Assembly (NCBI GenBank): GCA_016802295.1
Contig: JAESIW010000180.1
Location: 4,695,975-4,759,974 of the forward strand
Length of the DNA: 64,000 nt
Reading direction: 5' to 3'
DNA from: Brachionus rotundiformis
Lineage: Eukaryota; Rotifera; Eurotatoria; Ploima; Brachionidae
Part shown: piece after piece, positions 10,560 to 22,106 of the stretch
Layout of the letters: each line of letters opens with the position of its first letter
How positions within the stretch are numbered: position 1 is the stretch's first letter
Translations under genes and position numbers: made by a program
Notes under the pieces: generated by a model
Told to the model about the DNA's origin: nothing
The model's input: only the letters and a program-made list of their open reading frames with translations
Databases searched by the model: none

Positions 10560-10670
10560 ACCCGAGGCCAAAAAAACAAGGCGTTTGGTGAATGTTTTTT
10601 ATTGGCAATAAACTGTGCTCAAATAATCACTATGACAAAATCAAGAACAGTCTACTTTTTGGCCTCGGGT
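10560..10670. repeat. 15-bp inverted repeat with 81-bp loop
   Basis: ACCCGAGGCCAAAAA at 10560-10574 is exactly complementary to 10656-10670. The GC-rich core is striking in this AT-rich setting. No target-site duplication is visible, so a MITE cannot be shown; a folded transcript or an old element end is possible. Confidence 0.6.
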
Positions 10671-11479
10671 TTTTTAAACAGAGTCTAGTGCTTGTCATCT
10701 GTTTCATTTCATCTGTCACTCGTAGATAATCTCAATTTGTCGATTCAATTAAGGGAAAAATAGCTAAATTTTTTAACCAAACATCAAATGTTGGACAATC
10801 GAAAACAATGCTCAATTGAGTCGATTTGAACAGTCCGGTTGCCTGCATACTAAGTAGATCGATAAAACAATATTAAAAATTATAAATTAAGAATTTAAAG
10901 GCTATTAAAAATTATTGAAAATAAAATTTAAAATAGAAATTCAATTAAATCATGCTAAAAATAAACTTTTTTTTATAAAAAAATAAAAATACAAAAACAT
11001 TTGTAAATATTTTGCTTTACGTCTATAATCAAATTTTTAAAAGCAGAAAAATGATGAATATTTTTTATTAATTATTGAAATAATTAAAAAAAATTTTTCG
11101 AAATTTATTATTCAATTAATGATTGAATCAAATTTTATAAAAGTTTTAATTGTTTAATCATTTTTAAAGCTAAAATAAAACAAATAAACATTTGATAGAG
11201 ATGAAAGAATAAATACTTTTTTAATATAGAAGAATATTTATTTTTAAAATTATCCTTGTTTAATGTAGAATTATTTTATTTATTTTTAAAAAGTAAATTC
11301 TTACTCATGATCCTTGAAAAATATTAAAAAAAGTCTCGTAAGTTTTTATCCAAATAAAACCATGGTTACATTGTTTTCTATTAAGCTAAAATTGATATGA
11401 TTGCATAATCAGTAGACGTTAAATGTTCAGAGAAAACATTAAAAATAAAAAATTATAGAATTAACAAATTTTTCCAAAA

Positions 11480-13658
11480 ATGTATTACGATCTAGACCAA
11501 TTCGAAGATCCAAAGTTAATAGATTTCTTTTTGGCAAATTTGAAATCTGATTCTCCAGCCTGTTTCGAAGAATATGGTGATCGAAAGATAACACGAAATT
11601 TTTTTTACCATTCCCATGGTAGTGTTAATTTGCTAAAACCGCCAGAAAAAGGGACCGAAAAGAACGTTAGTAGAAATGGAATACCGAAAATGCATATTTT
11701 CGGAAATGCTGTAAAATAAAAATTTTTGATTTTTATTCATTATAAAACGATATATTTAAAAATAGATCTATTCATCTTTCAAAATTTTTAGCTTCAAAAA
11801 ATTAAAAAAAATTTTTTTATCAGATTTCAATGCCTAAGCATGTGCATGCTGCTTATTGTAATCCAATTCATCCCAGGTACTATGAAAAAAATGGAATTAT
11901 AAAACATCCTTTGGAGGAAAAAATATTGGTAAAATTTGATCATTTAATCATTTAATCTCAATAGTATTTTATTGAGATTATTTACAACTAATAACTAATT
12001 CAGTAAAAATTTTAGTTTTATCAAAGTCAACAAGTAATTGCAAGATGGGACATTTTTGGAGTTTATTTTTCAGGCATTTCATCAAAAAAGAAACTAAATT
12101 TTACTTTTTTAATTAACTTTATTATTTAAAGGAATCATTGAAGATTTAATAAATACTGAATTAGCTGATGTTAAACTTGACTCTGGGCATAAACTTATAG
12201 AAATTTCCTTTTCAAATATTATCGCTTTTAAAAGACGAAAAATAAAGGTACTTATATTTAAAAATACATTTTATTGTATAATTTACAATAAAAAGATCGG
12301 AGATTATGTAATGGCTAATATTTTGAATGAGTTCGATAAAGACTGTTGGGTACCTGGAATAGTCAAAAATATAGACCATAGCACAGAGCCAGTAAGCTAT
12401 CATGTGGTATATTACAATGGAGAGGAGGGTCTTAATATATATATACAGTTGATAAAAATTTGCAAAGCTAGATACGATTTAATAAAAGATTATATCCTAA
12501 GTCTCTTATTAAACAAAGAAAAGTAAATTAATATACAAATTGAAAATTTAGTATTAAAAAGTTAACTTTTAAGGCTTGAAGATTATAGTAGGTTTTAAAT
12601 AAAATTTGAAATATTAATTATTTGACGATTTCAAAGCCGAACTGAACGAAAATGCAGAACTTTTTATATTTAGCAAAGAGTATCTCGAGCTGAAAAAAAA
12701 GTACAATCCACTTTTACAGCCTTCACCAGCTTATCATTCGGCTATTTCCTCACCAACAGACAAGTTCATTAATTTGAGAAAAAGTTTATCCAGTCTCAAA
12801 AATTGCGAACAAGTGCTTGCTAAGTGGCCCGACGATGGCTGGTATTATCCAAGCACTGTAAAAGATTACATTGGAGATTATAAATACACAATTGAGAACA
12901 ATTTACGAGCAGTAAAAATTGTCTTTAGAGAAGACCTGATCAAAATGTCCGATTTATCTAGTGAATTTAAAGTAACGATTATTTTTTTTTAAATAAAATT
13001 TTCAAATTCTTTAATTAAGTTAGGTGATACAGTTTTAGCAGAGCATCCAAAATTTCGATTTGCTTATGCACCAGGTGAAATTAGACGTTTGGACACACGA
13101 CAGCATAAATATATAGTCAGATTTTATGATTTCTCCGAATGTCTAATTCATCATAATTATTTGTATAAAATCAGCCGAGAAAAATTTGAATACGATGTCA
13201 GTTCGATCATTAAATTGGAAAAGTGCTGGATTGGCCATGAAGTTTTAAGCTACAACCACTACACAAACAATTATGAATGGGGTATGATAAAGCGTAGAAT
13301 TCTAAATAGCCGTCAGTTTGAAATTGAATGGTCTGATAGAAGCCGATCTATCCATTGTGCCTACTTCTTGTTCATCTCCAAGAATATAAATTTAGAAAAT
13401 CTCAGCCAGAAATTTTCAAACGAGGGCAAAAAAACTGTTCATTTTTTGAATAATGGATCTAATACATTTGATAATAATCAATGGAATTCAAATTTAGCAG
13501 ATAATTCTAAAAGATCTGAAAAAATAGAAATATTTCAATTAAAAAATGGAAGCTCCAATAATCTGAAAAAAATCAAGAGCTATTCGTTGATTAATAGTGG
13601 TCGTGAAACTCCAATTATTGATGCCTCTGAAATCCAAATTTCGAATAGTTATGAATAG
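11480..13658 (+). CDS. DUF4537/Tudor-like domain protein, 538 aa
   Basis: Seven exons stay in phase: 11480-11710, 11824-11928, 12016-12073, 12132-12247, 12296-12428, 12637-12971 and 13020-13658. The body consists of repeated small beta-barrel units with the pattern 'V(I/L)A+.....WY.G.V......Y.V.f.dg': QVIARWDIFGVYFSG with SGHKLIEISFSNII (residues 118-165); GDYVMANILN, CWVPGIVKNI, VVYYNGEE (172-214); EQVLAKWPDDGWYYPSTVKD, VFREDLIKM (about 270-320); and LGDTVLAEHP, YAPGEIRRLD (327 on). Such units occur in C11orf16 and VWA3B, annotated as DUF4537. Molecular function is unknown in the family. The third intron (12074-12131) begins GC, and an alternative 3' extension of exon 5 is discussed in the findings. 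The C-terminus is a polar Ser/Asn-rich tail. Confidence 0.75.
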
Positions 13659-14028
13659 GAAATTATTTTAGAAATTTTATTTTTTGAATATTAGATATTG
13701 CCTTAGACTTTTTGTTAAATAAATAGTACAATACAGTTTTTTTTTGATATTTTTAATTCAAAAATTAAAATTCGGAATTTATTTTCAATTTTAAAATAAA
13801 TTGATTCATGTAATTAATTCAATAAAGCTTTATTAGTTAAATATTTGAATGGTCAGTCAAAATAATATGCACTGGCTACTATAAATACAAAGAAAAAAGA
13901 CAAAATGGAGAAAATATCCTAATTACTTAAATTATTCTAATTTTAATTCACTCTATTTTGTAAAATATTTATTATTCAGAAAAAAAATAATTTTTAAGAG
14001 AGAAAAGTTTGATAGTTAGTGTTCCAAT
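13659..14028. other. AT-rich spacer between co-directional genes
   Basis: This 370-bp stretch holds the 3' end of the DUF4537 transcript, with AATAAA-like hexamers near 13720 and 13820, and the promoter region of the serine-rich gene. Nothing else is recognisable. Confidence 0.5.
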
Positions 14029-14992
14029 ATGGAAACACCTACGACAAATGACCGCACGAGATCACGATTGTCATCTTCTCACAAAAAAAATAGAAATAGT
14101 CTTGACAATTCGGCCTCAAAGCTAATGAAGACACATATTCAAAGAGAAAAAATTCGTAAATTAAATCACTACAAGTCAGTCAAGACCAAAAGAGCTGAAA
14201 TTTTGGTTAAAAATAGGCATATTGACAATTCAGAAAATGTAGATCTGGAAGAAAAAATTGAAATTGATTTTTCCGAATGCGAAAATCCATGTCAAATTTT
14301 TCAAATAAAGAATGGTCAGTCTGCCAACAACGAAATTGGCAAGCAAAAGTCACAGCCTTTACAAGAAATAAAGCAACCTGAAGCATATAATACGAGTGGA
14401 ATAAGTTCAAAATTAAGCTCTAATATCATAAAACGCATTAATAGCTTTAAAAATTCGATTAAAAATATTGTTAACTCAAATGAAACAAAACCACCAAGAC
14501 AAGCCAATGCAACCATAAAACAGCAAAGTATGGATAATTGTCAAGCTGTAAATAAGTCAAATAAATTTCGACGATCAATTTCGATCGGAGGCTTTCCGAG
14601 TACCAATCTGGTAAATAAGCCAAGTCAATCGATTAGACTTTTAAAAAAACAAGAAAGCACAGGTTCAGTCCATTTTACACATCCTAAGACTTCATCTTCA
14701 TTAGCCAACTCTAAAGCATCATCTTTTTCCTCATCATCGTCATCTCTAGCTCTTCGATCGCATCATAACTCTTCGTCAAGTTTGTCTGGCAAGCCAGTTT
14801 TCAAAGTATCAACTAAAATTCATTACAATGATTCACACCTCTATAGAAATGTATATTAATTTTTTTTTTTTAATTAAAAAATATAATATTTTATTGAAGG
14901 ATATTCCAGTTGATCCGAACAAAAATCAGAAATTAATCAACAGTCGAAAGATATCAAAGACTAGCACTGGAAGTCTTGTTTCAAATAAATAA
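14029..14992 (+). CDS. serine-rich basic protein, 304 aa, unrecognised
   Basis: Two exons (14029-14850 and 14900-14992) join in phase 0 across a 49-bp GT-AG intron. The second exon supplies IPVDPNKNQKLINSRK and ends LVSNK. The protein is rich in Ser, Asn, Lys and Arg and probably disordered. It contains a basic helical patch (QREKIRKLNHYKSVKTKRAE), phosphosite-like RRSISIGG, and a C-terminal serine run (SSFSSSSSSLALRSHH). No domain, signal peptide or membrane segment is visible. It follows the DUF4537 gene by 370 bp on the same strand. Codon use and the clean splice show a real gene. Function is unknown; cytoskeletal or nuclear association would be a guess. Confidence 0.7.
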
Positions 14993-16951
14993 AGATATTT
15001 AAAAATGAATTATCATTATCAATTAAAATCATGATTTAATCTAGTTAACAAAATTTTGGTTTTTGATTTATTTTTTAAACAAAAATTGTATAAAAAAACT
15101 CTATCATTTTTTACATGTTAAAACTCATTAAAATATTTTTTTTCTAAAAAAAAACAATTATGAATGGTTTTCAATTTTAGTTAATTAATTTGAAGTATCT
15201 TTACTTAAATTAATAAGCAATATTTTATGAAAATTTGATAGAAAAAGATCTTAAATAATTTTTGATTTTTCAAATATTTAAATCATGGCCAATATTCTTA
15301 AAAAATTATAAAAAAGATTGAAATGGCTCAATTAGTATTTTGTATTTGGCTGACTTGGCAATTTTGTTTTTAAATAAATATTCTAAAAATATTCAATGGC
15401 AATTGTAAGACGTAAATAAGTGCTGACGGTGGCGAATTGTCTAAAATTAATTCAGTCTCGATTTAATATCTTGAAGCAATTTGATTTGATAATCATGTTA
15501 AGAAAGTATCAGATTCTATGATTAAATAACTAGAAAAAAAAACTTAGTCACAATTAGTTTTTTTTTTCAATTTCGATAATTACCAAATACCATCCAGACG
15601 TTGATAAAACAAGAAAGTAATATAAGCAAATAGGAAAATATCATAATGTGTTTGTTTCAAGTTATTTTTTAGGCATTTTGTAATTGCCCAATTACTGACA
15701 GACAGTTATTGAAGTAAATTTTATAATTTTATGTCAAATTTTCTAGAGGGTGGGTTTGTATAAACCAAAGTTTTGGGTACACCTTAATTTTCAAAAAGTA
15801 ATTGAGAACAAAATAGTAAAAATAATTTGCGTAATTCATTGTAACTATCATTTTTACTACTCCAAATGGTTTTAGTGTATAGGCACACCTTAAAAATATA
15901 TTTTACAAACTACGAAAATGTCTTACTTGAGTGATGCAAAAAAAATTTCAAATCCTATCACACCCAAACTTATCAAATTTAAATTAGAGTTCAAAAATTA
16001 TCTTTTATTTATTTATTTTTCTAAATTAAGTACTTAGATTTAAATTTGCAATATTGCAATAAAATTTAGTTTTTTAATTGTTTAATCAAAACCAAATGAA
16101 TGGTTTGGAAGGAGGGCGTGTGTCACTCAGAAGTAAAAAAAAACTCCGGGTATAAATACTTGATTTAATATTTTTGATAAAAAGTAACCAAATATAAAAA
16201 TAAGCAAAAATTTTTATTTAGTTGATGTAAGCAAATTTCACTGTTTACACATACTTCTCTATTTGTGACTTAAATCTATTTTCTATGCTTAAGTTACTCT
16301 TATTAAATGCAGTTCTTTCATGCATGGTTAAGAATTTGAAAATTTCTCAAGGCTATAAATTTTAAAAACTTGTCGAATTTAGCGCTTTCAGTGAGAATTT
16401 TTTAAATTAGCTAACATGAAACTTGATATTATCACAGTTTCGTTTCTTTAGATCTATTGCAAAAATATATTCAATTTTAATAAACAGAACTATGGCTAAA
16501 TTAAACAAGTAACTGGTTATTTGTCTTGTCGATGTTTTACAGTTTAAGTTTACTTGGCTTTGATTCAAAAAATAAGAATAATTGGTAAAAAACTAAACAC
16601 TATTGTTTCATATCGAAACAAATAACTTTTTGATTTTTATCATGTTTTTTTCACATTTTAATTTTTTTCACTTTTGTTCAACTCTCGAAGCCCCCTCCTC
16701 TCCTCAAGAGGGGGGAGCTAGCTTCGCTTGCTTTATAATTGTAAACAATTTCATCATCCTATTTCATCATTTTTTTGTTTCGATTGCATCAGTCGAAAAT
16801 AGTAAGAAAACAATACTCATCATAGACCCCACTCTCAAGCCCCCATGTTCTCACTTGATTAAAAAACTATTTTCAAACTATAAATACGACTATACAAAGT
16901 TTTTATTTTAAAATATTTCAAATAATTGTTTAGAAATACCTTATTAAAACA
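14993..16951. other. 2-kb intergenic region
   Basis: AT-rich DNA between the serine-rich gene and the cytochrome b5 gene. It contains several GT-rich patches (around 15750 and 16110) and a GC-rich hairpin at 16686-16726. A 102-codon ORF at 16603-16911 crosses that hairpin but has no coding character. Confidence 0.5.
16686..16726. repeat. GC-rich hairpin
   Basis: CGAAGC at 16686-16691 pairs with GCTTCG at 16721-16726, and inside it CCCCCTC pairs with GAGGGGG. The element is far more GC-rich than its surroundings and lies about 230 bp upstream of the cytochrome b5 start codon. It could be a small transposon remnant or a structured RNA. Confidence 0.5.
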
Positions 16952-17651
16952 ATGGATTTTTTGAGAAGATTTACTCGTCAGATCTCATTTAAAAATGGCC
17001 CGTCAATCCATGACGAAAAGCTGCCTCAATACACTCTCAAAGATGTAGCTTATCATTGCACGATTGAATCCTGCTGGATGGTCATTAGAGACAGAGTTTA
17101 CGATTTTACTGAATTTATAGAATACCATCCTGGTGGCTATGAGCTGATGCTCGAGTACGCTGGTGCCGATGCCACTACTGCTTTTGACGAAAAACCACAT
17201 ACAATCGAAGCTAATGCCATGCTTGATAAATATCTCATCGGTGTTCTTGTCAAAGAAGATCGAATATTAAGTTAGTCTCTTTATAGTTCAGATTATCAAA
17301 AACTCAATAGGTCAATAGAGAGTTGCCATTTGAAACGGCAATGCATTGATACCTCAATCATGGATCGAGATTTTTCTGAACTAGAGACTTGTAAATATTG
17401 CGAAAATTTATCCATATTCACCAATGTATACAAATTTATTTCTGTATTTTTTATTTGTAAAAAAAATTTTTATTTTTGCCAAGTTTTATTTTTATTTTTT
17501 GGAGAAAATTTTATATTCAGCCCAACGAAAAACAAAAATATTCAATAAAATTTTATCATCAATAAATATCTCTCAATTAAAAAACCATATAAATAATATA
17601 AGGTTATTTAAATAGGATTGTTCAGATTTAATTTTTCGCCAACATCTTTAA
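16952..17651 (+). CDS. cytochrome b5-domain protein
   Basis: Exon 1 (16952-17270) encodes a complete cytochrome b5 heme domain at residues 25-100: YTLKDVAYH, CWMVIRDRVYDFTEFI, the HPGG motif with axial His59, LMLEYAGADATTAF, the second axial His83 in KPHTIEANAM, and YLIGVL. The domain carries one-electron transfers for reductases, desaturases or hydroxylases. Exon 1 could stop at TAG 17273-17275 (107 aa), but a phase-1 donor just before it joins exon 2 (17319-17425; SCHLKRQCIDTSIMDRD, CKYCEN) and exon 3 (17616-17651), giving 153 aa with a Cys-rich tail. No membrane anchor is seen in either form, so it is a soluble b5. An upstream in-frame stop supports the ATG. The domain is certain; the tail is moderately sure. 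Confidence 0.85.
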
Positions 17652-17654
17652 AAA

Positions 17655-17768
17655 ATGGCTCAATTTAAGCAAGTTACAAAATATAAAGCTTTACCAGACA
17701 CACAAACAACTAGATTAAAAATTCAAACATTGGCTCAGGTCTTTAAAAAAAAAAACATGGTAAAATAG
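17655..17768 (+). other. small ORF just after the cytochrome b5 gene
   Basis: An ATG three bases after the proposed b5 stop opens a 37-codon ORF with more GC and more balanced codons than its surroundings (KYKALPDTQTTRLKIQTLAQ). A GT follows CAG at 17739, so it may be a first coding exon whose partner is not found. The next plus-strand gene has its own ATG with an upstream stop, so the two do not obviously join. Confidence 0.25.
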
Positions 17769-18104
17769 TGTAAAAATTTGCTAAAAATTAGTGATGATAA
17801 TAATAAAATCTGTCTGTATAATTGAAAATAAGTTTTTAAAAAAACAGTGTTTGTTCAAATTGCTGAATAATCAAAGTTGTGAGGAAAAAATTAAAATTAG
17901 AAAGTGCTTGAATAATGTTTGAAAAATGGTTATATAAAAAAGCATGAAACTAAAATTATATAAGATAAGTAATAATTTATCAGATTGTTTTATGTTTGTT
18001 GAACCAAATAAACTGTTAAGTAAATTTTTATATTTAGTTTAAAATTTACCTCAAATAAAATAAATATATGTTATAAAAACGACATCTATATATTAAGAAA
18101 ATTA
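17769..18104. other. AT-rich spacer before the U4 pair
   Basis: 336 bp of AT-rich DNA between the small ORF and the left arm of the U4 inverted repeat. I see no features in it. Confidence 0.5.
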
Positions 18105-18191
18105 TAATTTTCTAAAAAAGTTAATAAAAAGAAACATTTCTTTTTGTTTAGTTTTAAATTATAAATAAAAGTAAAAAATCGTTACCAAATC
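18105..18191 (+). promoter_or_regulatory. U4 snRNA promoter region, left copy
   Basis: The 87 bp upstream of the left U4 are identical to those of the right copy and end exactly where the repeat ends, so they probably include the snRNA proximal sequence element. No TATA-like box in the -25 to -30 position is needed for a Pol II snRNA gene. I cannot define the PSE from one sequence pair. Confidence 0.4.
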
Positions 18192-18334
18192 AGCTTTGCG
18201 CAGTGGCGATAACGTAATCAGTGAGGTTTTACCGAGATGCGTTTATTGCTAATTGAAAACTTTTACCAATACCCCGCGAAGACGACGTGAAATACCGTCG
18301 GCTTACGCAATTTCTGTGCGCCTTAACGGGCCTA
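18192..18334 (+). ncRNA. U4: U4 spliceosomal snRNA, left copy
   Basis: About 143 nt matching U4 from the 5' end AGCTTTGCGCAGTGGC. The 15.5K/SNU13 kink-turn is present (GTGAGG...CCGAG), followed by the U6-pairing and central region ATTGCTAATTGAAAACTTTT and CCAATACCCCGC, the GACGACG...CGTCGGC stem, and an Sm-type site AATTTCTG. The 3' stem is short and diverged. Length is close to the 145 nt of human U4. U4 chaperones U6 in the tri-snRNP. The 3' end is set by the end of the inverted repeat and may extend a few bases further. Confidence 0.95.
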
Positions 18335-18731
18335 TTAATCAAAATTCAAATGTAAATCATCAAATTCTAACAACATTCTCTTACTTCTTATGCAATTATA
18401 GAAACTAACTTTTTTAATAACTTGATCGAATTATCAAAAAATAAAAAAATTGTGAAATAATCATTTGACTAAAGTCATTTAACGAAAAAACAAAGACTTT
18501 TCTTGTTTTAAGCAAATGTTATATAATTTCAACCTCCATTTAGCTTTTTAAATAAGACTATCGAGCTTGTTTTTAAAATCAACTTCTAATTTTCACAAAT
18601 TCTTTTATTAATAATTCGTTAATAGTAATTAAATTTTTAAATTTTTAGCGATTCTATGTAAAAAAAATTTAAAAAACAGAAAATAATTTATTAGAGACTT
18701 TTAAATTTTTTTTCTTTTAAATTTTGTTTAG

Positions 18732-18874
18732 TAGGCCCGTTAAGGCGCACAGAAATTGCGTAAGCCGACGGTATTTCACGTCGTCTTCGCGGGGTATTGG
18801 TAAAAGTTTTCAATTAGCAATAAACGCATCTCGGTAAAACCTCACTGATTACGTTATCGCCACTGCGCAAAGCT
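18732..18874 (-). ncRNA. U4: U4 spliceosomal snRNA, right copy
   Basis: An exact copy of the left U4 in reverse orientation, with its 5' end at 18874. The two genes therefore transcribe towards each other with 397 bp between their 3' ends. All U4 elements listed for the left copy are unchanged, so both are probably functional. Confidence 0.95.
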
Positions 18875-18961
18875 GATTTGGTAACGATTTTTTACTTTTA
18901 TTTATAATTTAAAACTAAACAAAAAGAAATGTTTCTTTTTATTAACTTTTTTAGAAAATTA
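18875..18961 (-). promoter_or_regulatory. U4 snRNA promoter region, right copy
   Basis: Mirror copy of 18105-18191. Beyond 18961 the similarity ends abruptly, which marks the outer limit of the duplicated or converted unit. Confidence 0.4.
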
Positions 18962-21900
18962 AACAAATTTCATAATTAGTTTCAGCAATTAATTGAAATT
19001 TAAAATTAAAATAAAGTCATATGTTCATTTATATGCAATTAAATTTTATTCTTTTTCAACTCACTTTAAAATTTAGAGATAATTTAAACTCTTTTAATTA
19101 ACTCTAAAAAAGCTAATTTAATAAATTCAATTTGTTTAAAAATAATAAAATAAATCTAAATTCAAATTTTTATTCTTACCTTTTCTTTGAGAAATTCAAT
19201 ATTTTACAGCAGATGTCTTTCATTTACTTTATTATAAAATGAAATTTATAAAAATTACACGACTATCTATTTAAACATTTCTAAAAAAAAGAAATATTGA
19301 ATTTATCAAATTTAACCATTGTTAAAAATCTAAACATAATACTCATAAGATAAAAACAATCATTACACATTTAATTATATACTCTAACTGCTGCTCAATT
19401 ATCGAATATAATTATAAACTTTTTATTATAAAAATTCAGCTAAAATTTAATGTTGAATACATTTTCTAAGTATAAACCTTATTTGAATCAGTTAAATTGC
19501 TCTTTATTATCATTAGACATGTCGTTTTCTTTCGAAATTGACTTATATATTTATTCCTTAGACGTATTTGTTTAGTATTTTTAAAGATACTGAATATGTA
19601 ATTAAATAATCTAATAATTACTTAATAATTTCAGTTTTAAAGGCTTATAAATTGTTAAATATTCTCAATATTTCTCAATATGTGACATTGATATCTTATA
19701 TGTAATTAGTGAAAATGAAATACTAACAGACTTAAATTCTTGGTAACCTAATTTGTATTAGTCGAAATATTGTTATTAAAAATCAAAGAAATAAAAAGCG
19801 CCGATCTAATTTATAGTTTATTGATTTGGAATTGAAAGCATCTCATTTTGATAGTTTCAAATCAATAACTTTTTAAATATACAAAATCAAAGTATTTTGC
19901 AGTTTTATTTTTTTGATTCATAAGTAAACATAATAATGGGTATTAAAAATGGATACATTACGAAAATTAATATTGTTAAAAAAAATATGAACAAAAAGAT
20001 AAATAAAATTCTATTAAAAACATCCAAGATAAAACTCTTCAGTCAATTAAAATCATTTATATCCATTTGTTCCGCACAAATTTTTTCTAACAGTATTTTA
20101 AATTGGTTCTGAAATTTTATTTAACAAATATTTTATTAATATAAAGAAATTCTAGCATCATTTAGCACCAAGCCAATTCAATTCGATTATTTAAAGTTAT
20201 TTATCAAATATAATGAAATAAAATTTTAAACAGTTAGTTTTAAGAAAACGTAATTTAATGCTTTTAATTTAATTGTTTTGGAAAGAAAGAGAAGCTTAAT
20301 TGTTTATTTCAATTGAATATTTTTTTTTTTAAATTAAACTCAAAAATGACACAAAAGCAAAATTTTTTATCACAATTCTGGTTTAAGTTGTATCTGGTTA
20401 ATTTGGACTGTAAAGTTAATATTAATTTTTTTAGATTACAATTTCAAATTAGTATCAGTTTTTTATTAAAATTATGAAATACAATTTTTAATAGATATTT
20501 GAATAAAGTCAAACCAGGTTCTAATTGTTTTATTTTGATATTTCTTATAATTTAGATTATGAGACGAGGAATCTGTAAAAATAAATTATTTATCTTTAAA
20601 TTTTATTTTAAAGTCATAATTATAAATGAAATTACTATGATATGATATTTATATTTTAAAATAGATTTTTTTACGACCAACATAAAAAAAAATTCAACAA
20701 AAATTTATTAGCTATTGATTTTACAATTTTTTAATTAGACTTATAGAATTTTTTTGAATATTGAAATCGTATAATCAATCAAAATAGTTGTTATTTAATT
20801 TGACCAGCGATATTTTATAACTATCGACTAATATGTTACAATTTATGTCCTTTAAATAATATGTTTTGATTAATGAGAAAATAATTCTAAGTATTAAAAT
20901 TTTGGTTTTGGTGAAATTATATCGAAAAATTATTATATTTAAATAGAGAAACTATTTTTGTTTAAAAGAATCTGACAACTTTTGAATTCTTAGAGATCTA
21001 GTATGTTAAACTATTGATATTTTAAAATTTTCTGAAAAACTAAACAATATACTAATTACATATTCAAGTTTATAGTCTAAAATGAATATTATACAAAGCC
21101 TTAGTTAATGAGAAATGCTAGATAAAACAAATGATTCATTTTTAGTCCAAGGGTAATTTCATTTATTACTTATTAAACAAATTTTATTCTAGAGGAAATA
21201 TTATAGTATTGTAACCATCGTTCAGTTATAAAAATATAAATCAACGGTTCCATTAAATGATTATAGGTCTAATTAAATTTTTTGAAAATTTATGCTCCAA
21301 ACATCTGCCACTGAAATTAAATTATCAAATTATAAAAATTCGTAGATTGATAAAAAAGAACAATGCTTTTTTAGGCGAATCGTAGTAATGAATGATTGAG
21401 AAGAGTTATAAAACTATAGTCTCAATTTAAAAATTTCTAATTAGCCTTAAAGGAGGAAATTTCTTTTTTATAAGATAGAAAAAAATTCTACTGTTCTTGA
21501 AAATTGTCAACTTCTCGAGGCTCTTTTTTTTGTTTAATTAAAAGTTCTTGAAATTATTATTAAAATTTCGACTCTAAACTTTCAATCTGTTCATTAATAC
21601 GATTTGAATAATTGCCTCGCATTCATGAAATTAATTAAATCTGCATCTATCTGATCTTTTTGATTTTTTCAGAGAGAATTTTTAACTTGCAAATAATAGG
21701 AATCTAATTAGGGAACAAACGACTTTAAATTATCTTATTTGTATTGGTAAACTTTCGTGGTCCAAAAAATGTCTAGATTCTTAAAATCGAATCAATTTAT
21801 TCAGCAATTTAGTATTTGGACTCACAATTTGCATTATCATTTTAATTGACTATGCGGGACAATTAGGAATGAGCACAAATGCATATTAATAATAGAAAGG

Positions 21901-22106
21901 AAATTTAGTCTAAATAAGCGATTGAGGATGTAAAAATATTTGATTTTTATAGCTTAGAATAAAAATTTCCACAAAATCAGGTATGCAAACATCATTTTTA
22001 TTTTCCACAAATATTATTTAGTCATGAATGATATTTTGCTAATTAATTAGGCTCTTTAATCACTATTTTAGATTTGAAAGGAATTAAAAATTGTTGAGAT
22101 TTTAAA
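18962..22106. other. 3.1-kb AT-rich intergenic region
   Basis: I see no exon, RNA gene or repeat with clear structure here. The region should include the promoter and 5' untranslated part of the p140Cap-like gene; an acceptor-like TATTTTAG lies at about 22063-22070, just upstream of the ATG. Confidence 0.5.

Larger units (their letters stand above)
9016..11479. other. 2.5-kb AT-rich intergenic region between divergent genes
   Basis: Lies between the divergent starts of cytochrome b561 and the DUF4537 gene. No coding exon is convincing. It holds a three-unit tandem repeat (10060-10370) and a 15-bp inverted repeat (10560-10670), both listed separately; the rest is AT-rich sequence without visible features. 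Confidence 0.55.
18105..18961. repeat. perfect inverted repeat containing both U4 genes
   Basis: Arms 18105-18334 and 18732-18961 are 230 bp each, collinear and reverse-complementary without a visible mismatch or indel, separated by 397 bp of unrelated AT-rich spacer. Each arm holds a U4 snRNA gene plus 87 bp of its upstream region. Identity extends through AT-rich noncoding promoter sequence, so the copies are recent or kept identical by gene conversion. Confidence 0.92.

Noticed and set aside
10485..10688. 67-codon ORF upstream of the DUF4537 gene
   Set aside because: It is crossed by the 15-bp inverted repeat, has no domain and no splice context; probably chance.
16603..16911. 102-codon ORF near the cytochrome b5 gene
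   Set aside because: Phe/Ile-rich translation of T-rich DNA interrupted by a GC hairpin; no coding character.
18181..18340. First suspicion that the GC-rich block was a transposon terminal repeat
   Set aside because: The sequence matches U4 snRNA from its 5' end through the kink-turn and Sm site; the inverted repeat is explained by two U4 genes.
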